Part shown: positions 35,143 through 44,342 of the stretch, piece by piece | Numbering within the stretch: position 1 is the first letter of the stretch | How the letters are laid out: each line of letters starts with the position of its first letter | The notes under the pieces: generated by a model | Seen by the model: only the letters and a program-made list of their open reading frames with translations | The model's database searches: none | Told to the model about the DNA's origin: nothing | NCBI RefSeq assembly: GCF_000304355.2 | Contig: NC_018227.2 | Span: 1,798,001-1,862,000 of the forward strand | From: Methanoculleus bourgensis MS2 | GTDB lineage: Archaea > Halobacteriota > Methanomicrobia > Methanomicrobiales > Methanoculleaceae | Length of the DNA stretch: 64,000 nucleotides | Direction: 5' to 3' | Translations under genes and position numbers: made by a program

Positions 35143-36078
35143 ATGCGTGTAAAAAATAAACGGATCTATGAAAGTTTTTTAGAGGTTTCGTCGGCTTTCC
35201 CCTTTAAAGACTACATGGAGAACAATTACTCCAAGTACGAAACAATTATCTCAAAAATTATTACAAATTATCCCACAGAATCAAAGATTCTTTCCATTGG
35301 TTCAGGCCCATGTGATTTGGAAGCGATTATCTCAAGGTTAAACTATGATGTTACTGCAGTTGACGATCTATCAGATCAATGGCATTTAATTGGGAAAAAC
35401 CAATCGAGAATTCAAAAGTTCGCTAGAGAGATGGATATCAATTTCAAAATGCAATCTCTTGAAGATGCGCAATTGAATAATAATTACTATGACGTGGTTT
35501 TATTAATTGATATCATAGAACATTTGCACGGAAGCCCAAGAGATCTTATTAATAGTGCAGTCTCAGCTTTAAAGCAAGGCGGTCTACTGATAATAGAAAC
35601 CCCAAACTCTCTAAACCTCAAAAATCGAATTAACGTCCTTCTTGGGAAAAGTAATCAAGTGGATGCAAATTTTATTTTTTGGAATGTCGGGGACTATCGT
35701 TCACACTTTAGAGAATACACAAATTCAGAATTATTTAATATCCTCAATAACTATAAATTGGTTGATTTAAATATCGAAACGGTAAATATGCAAACGGAAA
35801 TCGCGTATTTATCGATAGATAAAATGATGGATAAAATAGTTATTTTGCTCTATATGACCCTGTCTGGAATCTACCCCTCCTTTAAAGACACACTGATTGC
35901 GTCCGGAAAAAAACCAAAAGACTGGAAACCTGTAATTACCTCAGTAAAGAAATTTCAGAATTATTACAGACTCGTAAAATTGTATGACCTTGACAAAATA
36001 CCAGAGGACAATTTGAACCTCCCAAGTATTACGTCAAAAGAGTTGAGTAGCGATGAACGGGTATACGGCAGAATATAA
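35143..36078 (+). CDS. AT-rich class I SAM-dependent methyltransferase
   Basis: The 311-residue protein shows motif I ILSIGSGPCDLE, an acidic residue in VTAVDD, and VVLLIDIIEHLHGSPRDLI with GGLLIIETPN, as in methyltransferases that modify sugars or lipids. Base and codon use are strikingly different from neighbours (many AAT, ATT, TTA and AAA codons), pointing to horizontal transfer. It has a GGAG site 5-8 nt before the ATG. It is wedged between an intact epimerase and the broken tail of a related one. Confidence 0.8.
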   Translation: MRVKNKRIYESFLEVSSAFPFKDYMENNYSKYETIISKIITNYPTESKILSIGSGPCDLEAIISRLNYDVTAVDDLSDQWHLIGKNQSRIQKFAREMDINFKMQSLEDAQLNNNYYDVVLLIDIIEHLHGSPRDLINSAVSALKQGGLLIIETPNSLNLKNRINVLLGKSNQVDANFIFWNVGDYRSHFREYTNSELFNILNNYKLVDLNIETVNMQTEIAYLSIDKMMDKIVILLYMTLSGIYPSFKDTLIASGKKPKDWKPVITSVKKFQNYYRLVKLYDLDKIPEDNLNLPSITSKELSSDERVYGRI

Positions 36079-36101
36079 GTACGCAACCATCCGAATCCAC
36101 A

Positions 36102-36226
36102 CAGATCAAGGTCATGAACTTTACGAAAGCGGTCGCGACCTGAAACACAACCCGCAGGTTCCTCCTGAAGAGGGTATCAAGCGGACGGTTGAGTGGATGA
36201 AGTGGTTCTACCGGCTCGAGGAGTGA
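36102..36226 (+). pseudogene. Frameshifted C-terminal remnant of a sugar epimerase
   Basis: The DNA reads KVMNFTKAV, then after restoring one lost base RDLKHNP-V-PEEGIKRTVEWM, closely matching the end of the epimerase at 34192 (KTMDFTKAVRDLRHAP and EGIKRTVEWM). A single-base deletion near 36133 breaks the frame, and everything upstream is gone. The TGA at 36224-36226 is 2 nt before the next gene's ATG. Confidence 0.8.
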
Positions 36227-36228
36227 GC

Positions 36229-37230
36229 ATGATGAAGAACGAAGAAGCATTCTTTGAAGGAAAGACGGTGCTGGTCACCGGCGGCGCCGGCGCCATCGGC
36301 GGGAACCTGGTCCGGAGGCTCTCCGACCTTGATGCGGAGATGATTATCATCCTCGATAATCTCTCCTCATCATATGAGTGGAATACTGTCCAGGCGGAGA
36401 ACGTTCAGTTCATCCACGGCGACATCCTGGACGAGGAAAAACTGAAGTGGGCGTTTAAGTCGAAACCCGATATTGTCTATCACCTCGCCGCCCACTTTGC
36501 CAACCAGAACTCGGTCGACAACCCTGAGAAGGACCTGATGGTCAACGGCATGGGGATCCTTAAGGTCCTGCAGTATGCTCACCTCGTGGACGTCGAACGG
36601 TTCATCTATGCCTCATCCGGTTGCGGCATCTACGGCCTCGACTCCAAGATGCCGTTTGAGGAGCATGATATCTCCATCAAGCTCTACACTCCCTACCAGG
36701 TCACCAAGATGGTCGGTGAGCTCTACACCAACTACTTCTACAACCTCTACGGGCTTCCGATCGTCAACGCCCGGTTCTTCAACTCCTACGGACCGGGGGA
36801 GGTCCCCGGCAAGTACCGGAACGTCATCCCGAACTTCTTCTACTGGTCGATGAACGGCCTCGCCCTCCCGATCACTGGCACCGGGGAGGAGACCCGGGAC
36901 TTCACCTACGTCGGGGACCTGATCAACGGTCTCGTGAAGATGGCCACCCACGAGGAGGCGGTCGGGGAGGCGATCAACCTCGGTGCCGGCAGGGAGATCC
37001 GGATCATCGATCTTGCGAACTGGATCAACGAGCTGACCGGGAACGAGGCAGGGATTCTCTACAAAGAGCGGCGGGACTGGGACAAGAAGAACCGGCTGCT
37101 CTCCTGCATCGATAAAGCGAGCGATATCCTGGGGTACACTCCCCAGACTGAGTTCCGGAAGGGACTTGAGCAGACGTACCAGTGGTTTGTGGAGAACTGG
37201 GAGAATATCCGCGCTACTGCAGAGTTTTAA
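36229..37230 (+). CDS. NAD-dependent sugar epimerase/dehydratase (extended SDR)
   Basis: The 333-residue protein has GGAGAIGGN for NAD binding, YASSGCGIYG, the catalytic YQVTK, and NARFFNSYGPGE. The start ATG 36229 (MMKNEEAFFEGKTVLVTGG) has GGAG upstream within the old epimerase tail. It resembles the UDP-glucose 4-epimerase/dTDP-glucose dehydratase group; exact substrate unknown. It is followed after 9 nt by the GT4 gene, probably as one unit. Confidence 0.85.
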   Translation: MMKNEEAFFEGKTVLVTGGAGAIGGNLVRRLSDLDAEMIIILDNLSSSYEWNTVQAENVQFIHGDILDEEKLKWAFKSKPDIVYHLAAHFANQNSVDNPEKDLMVNGMGILKVLQYAHLVDVERFIYASSGCGIYGLDSKMPFEEHDISIKLYTPYQVTKMVGELYTNYFYNLYGLPIVNARFFNSYGPGEVPGKYRNVIPNFFYWSMNGLALPITGTGEETRDFTYVGDLINGLVKMATHEEAVGEAINLGAGREIRIIDLANWINELTGNEAGILYKERRDWDKKNRLLSCIDKASDILGYTPQTEFRKGLEQTYQWFVENWENIRATAEF

Positions 37231-37239
37231 GGGGGAATT

Positions 37240-38415
37240 ATGAGAATACTGGTAGTTCAGGAGTCGGATTGGATGGAGGTCGGTCCGCACCAGAGCCACC
37301 ACCTCATGGAGAGGCTCTCTCAGCGGGGCCATGAGATCCATGTCATTGATTTTGAGATCCGGTGGAGGTCCCATAAAAGTGCCTTCTTCTCACGGCGGAA
37401 GGTGATTCGGAACTACTATAAGGCTGTGGAAGGCGGGAATGTTACTGTCATCCGCCCGCCCTTCATCCGTGCCCCCATCCTCGACTACGCGTCCCTTGTA
37501 TTCTCGCACAGGGGCGAGATCGAGAAGCAGGTCAAGGAGTTCCAGCCCGACGCTATTGTGGGGTTTGGCATCCTGAACGCTAATATGGCCATCCGCCTTG
37601 CCAAGAAGCATGGTATCCCTTTTTTCTACTACATCATCGACGAACTTCATCGACTCGTCCCAGAGAAGCCTCTCCGGGTGGTTGCTCGGATTGTGGAGTC
37701 CTGGAATATGGAGGCGGCCGATGTGGTGATCTCGATCAATGAGGGTCTAAGGGAGTATACCATCCGGATGGGCGCCGACCCTGACAAGACAGAGGTCATC
37801 CGTGCTGGTGTGGACCTTGAAGCCTTCAATCTGGATGACCGGAAGGCGATCCGAGCAAAGTATGGCATCCAGGATGACGAGACCGTCCTCTTCTTCATGG
37901 GATGGCTCTACGAATTCTCGGGCCTTAAGGAGGTTGCTATGGCTCTCGCAAAGGACGGGAACCCAAAGATAAAACTCCTGATCCTCGGGAGAGGCGATCT
38001 CTGGGACGCGCTCCAGGAGATCCGCCGCGATCACGGGCTGAAAGATAAATTGATTATGGAGACCTGGGTGCCCTACCCGGAGGTCCCGAAGTACATCATG
38101 GCCGCTGATATCTGTATTCTTCCTGCCTACAAGAACGAGATCATGATGAACATCGTTCCGATAAAGATATATGAGTATATGGCAGCGGGAAAACCGGTCC
38201 TTGCTACGAGTCTCCCTGGCCTCGTGAAGGAATTTGGCGAGACAAACGGGGTTCTCTATGCTGGGTCGTCCGAGACAGTTCTCGACAAAGCAATAGAACT
38301 CATTGAGATGGGAAATATCGGGTCTGAAGGGGAGAAAGCAAGAAATTTTGTGAAGCCACTGCGCTGGGACAAGTTGACGGATATCTTCCAGCAGACGCTG
38401 AGCAGGGGATGCTGA
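37240..38415 (+). CDS. GT4-family glycosyltransferase
   Basis: The 391-residue GT-B protein starts MRILVVQESDWMEVGPHQSH after GGGGG. The C-terminal domain shows LFFMGWLYEFSGLKEVAMAL, then ILPAYKNEIMMNIVPIKIYEYMAAGKPV (the sugar-nucleotide region) and TSLPGLV. It is the last gene of the 34.2-38.4 kb cluster, bracketed by direct repeats. Confidence 0.84.
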   Translation: MRILVVQESDWMEVGPHQSHHLMERLSQRGHEIHVIDFEIRWRSHKSAFFSRRKVIRNYYKAVEGGNVTVIRPPFIRAPILDYASLVFSHRGEIEKQVKEFQPDAIVGFGILNANMAIRLAKKHGIPFFYYIIDELHRLVPEKPLRVVARIVESWNMEAADVVISINEGLREYTIRMGADPDKTEVIRAGVDLEAFNLDDRKAIRAKYGIQDDETVLFFMGWLYEFSGLKEVAMALAKDGNPKIKLLILGRGDLWDALQEIRRDHGLKDKLIMETWVPYPEVPKYIMAADICILPAYKNEIMMNIVPIKIYEYMAAGKPVLATSLPGLVKEFGETNGVLYAGSSETVLDKAIELIEMGNIGSEGEKARNFVKPLRWDKLTDIFQQTLSRGC

Positions 38416-39025
38416 GTGGGTGAACTCAGGGTTGTTCTGGGTGAAAGTACGTTCCAAAAGTATCCGGCAGCGAGGATTCATACGGATCGGAGCGCTCTTA
38501 CGCAAATTATCGGAGAGTTGAGTCATAATGAACGTTTTACCGCGGTCATCGCCTCCCTCCAGGATTCCTAGAAACGATTGTCCGTAGGGGAAGTTCGAGG
38601 AAGTCGGAGATCGTTGCATGCGAGGTTGGGGGTGTGTGACAGGAGGAACTTGAGGAAGACCGAAGATCTTCGAGGGGTGCCCCTCCTGGCAGAGGTATTT
38701 GGGAACGACTTCCTTGATGTGAGAGGCTCGTAAGCATTTTGGGAATCTCACAGTAACGGTACGAGTTCCCCGGAGTGCCGCGAACCATTAACGTCCTGCA
38801 CGCCAAACATAATGTATCAATTACGGCAGATGATGAGAGTTACCCCCACTGATCAGTGATGAAGCAGGGGGCTGATGCCGTATTGTATCATCCGTTTTGG
38901 CCTGTATCCCTGCATGGAGGACAGCAACTATTATACCCCTGGGAGATCTGCCCTTTTTCCCGTTCTTCGCCTGAGGGCAGGATGAGGCATACTCGGCTCG
39001 ACTCGAAACATAGTGATGGAACCTA
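38416..39025. repeat. Repeat-rich gap with dispersed repeat copy B and right direct repeat
   Basis: Dispersed repeat copy B runs on the minus strand at about 38440-38715 (blocks TCCCAAATACCTCTGCC, GGAGGGG-CACCCCTC, TTGCGTAAGAGCGCTC, ATACTTTTGGAACG). The right direct repeat is at 38780-38842. No gene is supported. Confidence 0.5.
38780..38842 (+). repeat. Direct repeat, right copy
   Basis: Partner of 32753-32815 in the same orientation; shares GGCAGATGATGAGAGTTA and the ATTAAC-TCCTGCACG block. About 6 kb separate the two. Confidence 0.6.
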
Positions 39026-39252
39026 GTGCATCGTGTCATCTTATTTTAGAAATTTTTGTCGCGTGTTGGGACGGGCACTCCGGTCTCACGCGGGAGTGCG
39101 CGAAGGTTGGTATAATCCCCCTGCAACGCCCCTTCGCGCCCTCCCGCGTGCTTCCGCGTGAGGGGTAATCGAGAGTACCGATGTCTCACGCGAAGCCGCG
39201 AAGGTCGCGAAGAGGGACGGGAGATCTCTCAATGTAAGATGACAACAAGCAC
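39026..39252. mobile_element. MITE-like element with IS630-type ends
   Basis: The left end reads TA then GTGCATCGTGTCATCTTATT. The right end, inverted, reads TA then GTGCTTGTTGTCATCTTACA. Both resemble the ends of the IS630 element at 59285-60483 and the elements at 29.4-30.0 kb. It is 227 bp long, without an ORF, and carries inverted CGCGAAG / CTTCGCG motifs inside. It lies immediately after the stop of beta-helix paralog 5. Confidence 0.65.
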
Positions 39253-39255
39253 TAG

Positions 39256-40752
39256 TTATTGTGTTGTTGATTGGGAATCGATGCACAGAGTCCCGGATAA
39301 GCGTGAGGAGGGGAGTATCACACGGAGGAGCATGGGTGCAACAGGAGTCGGTTCTGGTTCGCCCAGAACATCACAATTGATGAATTCTACGACGGCTCCA
39401 GAGACTTCTACACCTTTGACCCGCACAGCATCCGTTGCGGTGTTATTTATGCCGTACTGATACCCCTGAATGCGTGAATCCTGTACGAGGATCTCCGGCG
39501 CATTCAGGACATCGTGTGTTACGGTAATGCCTGCTTTCTCGCCCGATGCATTACCTGATGAGATTGTAAGATTCTCGAGTACCACACCGGCCATATCCCC
39601 TCTGCCGAAGAAGATCGGATACAACTCCCCTGTAGCGCTACAGGATGTCAGGCGTATGCCCTCTGGATCAGCCAGATTACTGAGCGCATATCCAAACAGT
39701 GAGGCTCGATCGGTGCAATCGACTATTTCAAAACCGCCGCCGCTACAGTAGAAACCAATATAGTTCCCTTCTGACGTACAGTTTATCAGGCGCATATCTC
39801 CGTTCACCAGGTATCCTGCACCGAAGAAGGTCTGAGCAACACCGGTTTTCTCTTTCTGCGCATTCTCTCTGCTGATACAGTCTATCATCACAACGTTAGT
39901 CTTATTCCGAGGGGACTCAACGTGAAATCCCGACTCCCAGTTCCCCTCCGCACGACACCGGATCACCTGCAGGTTTTCTATGTCGTTCTGCTCGGCAAAG
40001 TCAAATCCTGTCACCCAGGGGTCGAACCGACTGTATCGCCCACAGTTGATCGCATCGCAATCGGTGAATGTGACGTTTCGTATCAGTTTGTTCGTCGCAT
40101 TCTGCGATGCGCTGAGCATGAAGCCGAATGTCCCAGGGTCGAGCGCCCTGCATCCCGAAAACTCAATGTTCTCGATGATCTTGCCGTCATCAGTCGCGTC
40201 CATACTCGCCACAAAGAAGACTGCATGCACGGTGTTATCTGCGGTTCCGGTGACGTCACGAATAGAGACATTACTCGCCGTGATAAACACGGGGGCATCC
40301 CACTGGTGTTTCCAGTCGTACCGGTATCCTGAGATGCTGAGATCCTGCAGGGATGCATTCTCATGCTGTAGGTATATTATCGCATTCTCGAGTTCGATGG
40401 CCGTCTCCCCGGCGCCCTGACCGAGCAGGGCGGCATTTGATGGCATGACGATGGTCTCCGTACACCGAAACATCCCCCTGCTCAGAACGACCTCCCCGCC
40501 GGTGGCGGGAAGGGCGTTGAGGGCCGCCTGAATCTCCTGCTGGTCGTTCACCCCGTCGCAGAGGTAGTCGGCCGATGCTCTGGCAGCGGCGCTGCTGTCG
40601 CTTGCGGCCACTGTGACCCTCGGCGTCTGCGCGGCACTACCATCAGGTGTAATCTCCGGTGCGGCCTGGTTGCCGAGATGGAAGGCGGTTATGGCAATGA
40701 TAACCGCCAGTATCATGATTATGGATAGATATACGCGGTTCAGTTCCCTCAC
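39256..40752 (-). CDS. Secreted/anchored beta-helix protein, paralog 5
   Basis: The 498-residue protein begins with an N-terminal hydrophobic segment (VYLSIIMILAVIIAITAF) and the core entry [19 protein letters not shown] and [18 protein letters not shown]. The middle block is diverged from paralogs 1-4 ([29 protein letters not shown]) and is closest to paralog 6. After a short EPEPTP linker, the last 25 residues (from MLLRVILPSSRLSG) look like unrelated out-of-frame sequence, and the stop codon is 1 nt from the TA of a MITE. The original C-terminal module has probably been lost. Confidence 0.75.
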   Translation of the reverse strand: MRELNRVYLSIIMILAVIIAITAFHLGNQAAPEITPDGSAAQTPRVTVAASDSSAAARASADYLCDGVNDQQEIQAALNALPATGGEVVLSRGMFRCTETIVMPSNAALLGQGAGETAIELENAIIYLQHENASLQDLSISGYRYDWKHQWDAPVFITASNVSIRDVTGTADNTVHAVFFVASMDATDDGKIIENIEFSGCRALDPGTFGFMLSASQNATNKLIRNVTFTDCDAINCGRYSRFDPWVTGFDFAEQNDIENLQVIRCRAEGNWESGFHVESPRNKTNVVMIDCISRENAQKEKTGVAQTFFGAGYLVNGDMRLINCTSEGNYIGFYCSGGGFEIVDCTDRASLFGYALSNLADPEGIRLTSCSATGELYPIFFGRGDMAGVVLENLTISSGNASGEKAGITVTHDVLNAPEILVQDSRIQGYQYGINNTATDAVRVKGVEVSGAVVEFINCDVLGEPEPTPVAPMLLRVILPSSRLSGTLCIDSQSTTQ

Positions 40753-40818
40753 CTAGGTGACCCCTGTGAAGATATTTCTGCAGTCTGTCGCAACGTGGTG
40801 TTCTCCATGTTTTCTCCA

Positions 40819-41964
40819 CTATATATGTTTGCTCCCGGAGTGTACCAGCGGCTGAGGCGAACCTATTTGCCTCGCCATGAGCGACAACTCTCCCTGAGGA
40901 GAGGAGTTAGTGCCCTGCTTCTGCCACCACGAGCAGATCTCCTCTCCGCTCGTTATCCATGCCCCGCGTTCCGAGCAGCACTGTAGAATCTTCTCGTACA
41001 CTCCGGCAAGCGCCCCATCCAAGGTGGTGTTGTGCCAGAGGATAGTCAGTACACCGTGGCATGTCACTACGGTGTCGATCAGTCGGGATGCAAGTTCATA
41101 AGTAGCGCGAGCGTCAAGTTGCAGATACGTGAGGCATGTCCGGTCCATGATCGCGAGGGGCAGCTCCACAATGTCGACAAATCGGCCGGTGTTCAGGTTG
41201 AACGGCTGAAACGGATGACACATGCCGTTCCGGAAACCAGCACGACCTGCATGTCCGTAGGTGGTGTCATACCTGAATCCCGCCTTTGCGAGCAGTTCCC
41301 AGGTTTCCGGCACCTTGAACCTGAGGTTATGGGCTCTGTAGCCGAGGACCGGTTTTCCGAGGATCTTCTCAAGCCTCTCTTTATCTTTTATGAGCCCTTC
41401 GAGGCTGGTCGATGCTAGGTATCCTCCATGCAGTCCGATTCCCCACCCCTTATCTGCGATCTCTCCTAGGTCGCTCTCCAGATCCAAAGCGTCGTAGGTA
41501 TAATCCTGGTCGCTGGGATCCAGCGCCAAGATGAAGAAACTCGACCTAGCCCCGTAACGCTCCTCGATCTCGGTGATAGTACGGAGGTTGCACCATGGAT
41601 GGCGTTTGTTGTGAATCTGGCGGATCGTCTGTAGAGCGCTCCGGAATCTCCCGTCCCGGATTGCCGCGGCAGCGGTCAGTCCTTTCCCAAGAATCGGTTG
41701 GTATATGTGGTCGATGTCGTGGGTAAGGCAGACTGCAAAGGGTTGCCCGTCAGGATACTCAAACTCACATCCGCGCTCGATGAGATACTGAGAGACGAGA
41801 GGTTCAAAGAAGTCCTTTTTTCCGCAGGTGTTGGGTAGTACGCGCCCGAACAGGTCGACGACCTCCGGGTCATACTCGTCTTTTCCAGTAAATAGGTCCC
41901 ATAATTCGGGATTTTCCTGTGCTATATCGGGGGTGAGTATCTCCTCACTCGCAACCATCCGCAT
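40819..41964 (-). CDS. Polysaccharide deacetylase-like protein
   Basis: The 381-residue protein contains FAVCLTHDIDH, the metal/active-site motif of NodB-type deacetylases, GIGLHGGYLAST supplying further His ligands, GYRAHNLRF, and a late YDTTYGHAGRAGF segment. No signal peptide is seen, so it is probably cytoplasmic. It may remove acetyl groups from glycan precursors. It sits between a beta-helix gene and the aminotransferase in a glycan locus. Confidence 0.75.
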   Translation of the reverse strand: MRMVASEEILTPDIAQENPELWDLFTGKDEYDPEVVDLFGRVLPNTCGKKDFFEPLVSQYLIERGCEFEYPDGQPFAVCLTHDIDHIYQPILGKGLTAAAAIRDGRFRSALQTIRQIHNKRHPWCNLRTITEIEERYGARSSFFILALDPSDQDYTYDALDLESDLGEIADKGWGIGLHGGYLASTSLEGLIKDKERLEKILGKPVLGYRAHNLRFKVPETWELLAKAGFRYDTTYGHAGRAGFRNGMCHPFQPFNLNTGRFVDIVELPLAIMDRTCLTYLQLDARATYELASRLIDTVVTCHGVLTILWHNTTLDGALAGVYEKILQCCSERGAWITSGEEICSWWQKQGTNSSPQGELSLMARQIGSPQPLVHSGSKHI

Positions 41965-42078
41965 CCCCCCATGTTGCTCTCCCGTGGGGGTAGCGGGGGA
42001 TATGACCTGTCGCCTCTGCGCCTGCCCGGGTGCCGTGTCCGGTCTTTGGGAGGCGCAGTAGTATTAACAGAGCCATCC

Positions 42079-43206
42079 TCAATCTCCCAGGTTCCGCAAC
42101 ACATGCGCAATGTAAGCGATCTCAGGGCGCTGCAGGGCAGGGTACATCGGCAGGCTGAGTATTTTCCCGGCGATCTCCTCGGTGACGGGCAGTTCCCCTC
42201 CGGTATACCCGAATGTATCTCGGTAGTAGCGTGTCAGGTGGACCGGGGAGAAGTACACCTTTGATGCTATGTTGAAGTCCTGTAACTGTTTAATGACATC
42301 CTCCCTAGCCATGCCGGCATCGTCGGTCAGGACCGAGAAAAGTTGATATACGTTGAAATCCCCCGGAGGTGTCTCTAGAACCTTGATCCAACTGATTCCC
42401 GATAGTTCCTGCCTGTAGCACTCGGCACAGCGGCGTCTCATCGCAATGATCTTGTCGACATTCTCCAATTGGCCCAACCCGAGACTCGCTAGGATATCCG
42501 GCATCCTGAAGTTGAATCCTAAACCGACATAATCCGGACATTCCGGTGAGGAGAAATAGTTGCCGTGCTCTTGCCGCCCGTGAGACCGGATCAGCCTCAA
42601 CCGTTCATCGAGCTCCTTTGAGTCTGTGACGATGGCACCTCCCTCTCCGGTCGTGATGATCTTATTCTGACAGAAACTGAACATGGCTAGATCCCCAAAG
42701 GTTCCGACCTTTGTGTCCTGCACCTCAGCTCCGAATGCCTCTGCCGCATCTTCGAAGAGGAGGAGGTTGTGATCTGCGGCGATCTCGCGTAACGCCTCCA
42801 CCGAGCATGGGCATCCGCCGTAATGAACCGGGATGATGGCTTTTGTCCTTTTGGTGATCTTCTCCTGCACGTCTTCCGGATCCAACCCCAGATTCTCTCT
42901 TTTTATATCGGCGAAGACCGGTTTTGCACCCACCATAAGCGGTGCGTTCGCGGTCGCGATAAAGGTGAACGAGGGGACGATGACTTCGTCCCCTGCATGG
43001 ATTCCATGGGCCAGGAGCCCGGCGTGAAGTGCGGAAGTGCCGGAATTGAACGTCGTACAGTACCTAGCGCCGATATAATCACAGATCGCTCTCTCGAATC
43101 TCTCAACATCAGGGCCGGTCGTCCAGAACATGCCCCGTTTGATCACGTCTCCAATCTTTTCGATATCGCCATCGTTCCAGAATATCTGAAAAAGTGGTAC
43201 CTGCAT
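42079..43206 (-). CDS. DegT/DnrJ/EryC1/StrS family sugar aminotransferase
   Basis: The 375-residue PLP enzyme has NSGTSALHAGLLAHGI, SFTFIATANAP, LFEDAAEAFGAEV and the PLP-lysine motif SFCQNKIITTGEGG. These enzymes add an amino group to a keto-sugar nucleotide, or more rarely dehydrate it. With the adjacent epimerases it would supply an amino sugar for the surface glycan. Complete length for the family. Confidence 0.88.
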   Translation of the reverse strand: MQVPLFQIFWNDGDIEKIGDVIKRGMFWTTGPDVERFERAICDYIGARYCTTFNSGTSALHAGLLAHGIHAGDEVIVPSFTFIATANAPLMVGAKPVFADIKRENLGLDPEDVQEKITKRTKAIIPVHYGGCPCSVEALREIAADHNLLLFEDAAEAFGAEVQDTKVGTFGDLAMFSFCQNKIITTGEGGAIVTDSKELDERLRLIRSHGRQEHGNYFSSPECPDYVGLGFNFRMPDILASLGLGQLENVDKIIAMRRRCAECYRQELSGISWIKVLETPPGDFNVYQLFSVLTDDAGMAREDVIKQLQDFNIASKVYFSPVHLTRYYRDTFGYTGGELPVTEEIAGKILSLPMYPALQRPEIAYIAHVLRNLGD

Positions 43207-43385
43207 GTTATGCCTCTTTATACTATCTTAGAGTTTCTGTCATTACGAGTCCAGACGGACAGGTGTCCTGCCTGGGAGTATAAGATACTTTCGTGAGCAT
43301 TCAAGACGTCGAGCGTGCCGGATGTTGTGCAAACCGGTTGGAGGCGGTTGCTTTGGCATGACAGGGAGGGCTGATGGGATCCTTG

Positions 43386-44342
43386 CTAGCGTGGCTTTGT
43401 CCATTCTTCAGACCGGTAGTTCCTATACCAGTCGACGAGTTCTTCGAGGCCCCGGCTGATCGAGTACTCGGGTTTCCAGCCTAGCTTCCTTGCCTTCGAG
43501 ATGTCGGCGATGAGCCGCTGCACTTCTCCGGGTCTCGGATCCACATGGACCGGTTCGATCTCTTTCCCACAGAGATCGATGATCGTATTTGCGAGATCGA
43601 CGATCTTAATCTCAGTGCCCGTCCCGAAGTTAATAGGCTCCGCCAACATTCCCTCATAGTTGAGGAGGAGGTCGTATGCCCGCACAATGTCGTATATGTA
43701 GGTGTAATCTCTGGTCTGGCTACCGTCACCGTAGATAATCGGTGGGTTCCCGTTGAGCACTCTTCGGATGAAAATGGAGATGGCCCCTCCGTACCCGGAG
43801 TCTTTCTGGTGCGGACCGTAGATATTGAACGGCCGGACGACGATGATGTTCATCCCATAGGTGTTGATGTACGCGTAGCACATCCGGTCTGCCGCGATTT
43901 TGCTTGCGCCATAGGGATGCGGTGCGTTTAGTGGGTGCGCTTCGTCCATCGGGGAGTACTGGGCTGAGCCGTAGACTTCGCTTGTGGAGGCATGGAGCAC
44001 CTTCCCTACATCATACATCCGGGCAACCTCAAGCACGTTCTGCGTCCCGAGCACGTTTGTTTCGTAGGTTAGTTTTGGTTCAATGATGGAGCGGTCGACA
44101 TGAATCTGCGCTGCCAGATGAATGACGGCATCCACATCCCGCATCAGTTTCTCCAAGAGATCAAAATTCTTGATATCTCCGTTAATCAGTTTGAAGTTCC
44201 GGTACTTGAGTAAGTGCCGGATGTTGGTCAGATTGCCGTTCAGGAAATTGTCCAGGCACAGGACGGTATCCCCTCGTTTTGTGTACGTATCGCAGAGATG
44301 CGACCCGACAAAACCTGCGCCGCCGGTGATCAGTAACTTCAT
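43386..44342 (-). CDS. NAD-dependent sugar epimerase/dehydratase
   Basis: The 318-residue protein has GGAGFVGSHLC, HLAAQIHVDRS, the catalytic YGASK and VVRPFNIYGPHQKDSG, a pattern seen in UDP-sugar 4-epimerases and 4,6-dehydratases. Its ATG overlaps the stop of the upstream glycosyltransferase by 4 nt (ATGA). The substrate could be UDP-Glc, UDP-GlcNAc or a GDP sugar. It is followed about 180 nt later by the aminotransferase, likely in the same pathway. Confidence 0.86.
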   Translation of the reverse strand: MKLLITGGAGFVGSHLCDTYTKRGDTVLCLDNFLNGNLTNIRHLLKYRNFKLINGDIKNFDLLEKLMRDVDAVIHLAAQIHVDRSIIEPKLTYETNVLGTQNVLEVARMYDVGKVLHASTSEVYGSAQYSPMDEAHPLNAPHPYGASKIAADRMCYAYINTYGMNIIVVRPFNIYGPHQKDSGYGGAISIFIRRVLNGNPPIIYGDGSQTRDYTYIYDIVRAYDLLLNYEGMLAEPINFGTGTEIKIVDLANTIIDLCGKEIEPVHVDPRPGEVQRLIADISKARKLGWKPEYSISRGLEELVDWYRNYRSEEWTKPR

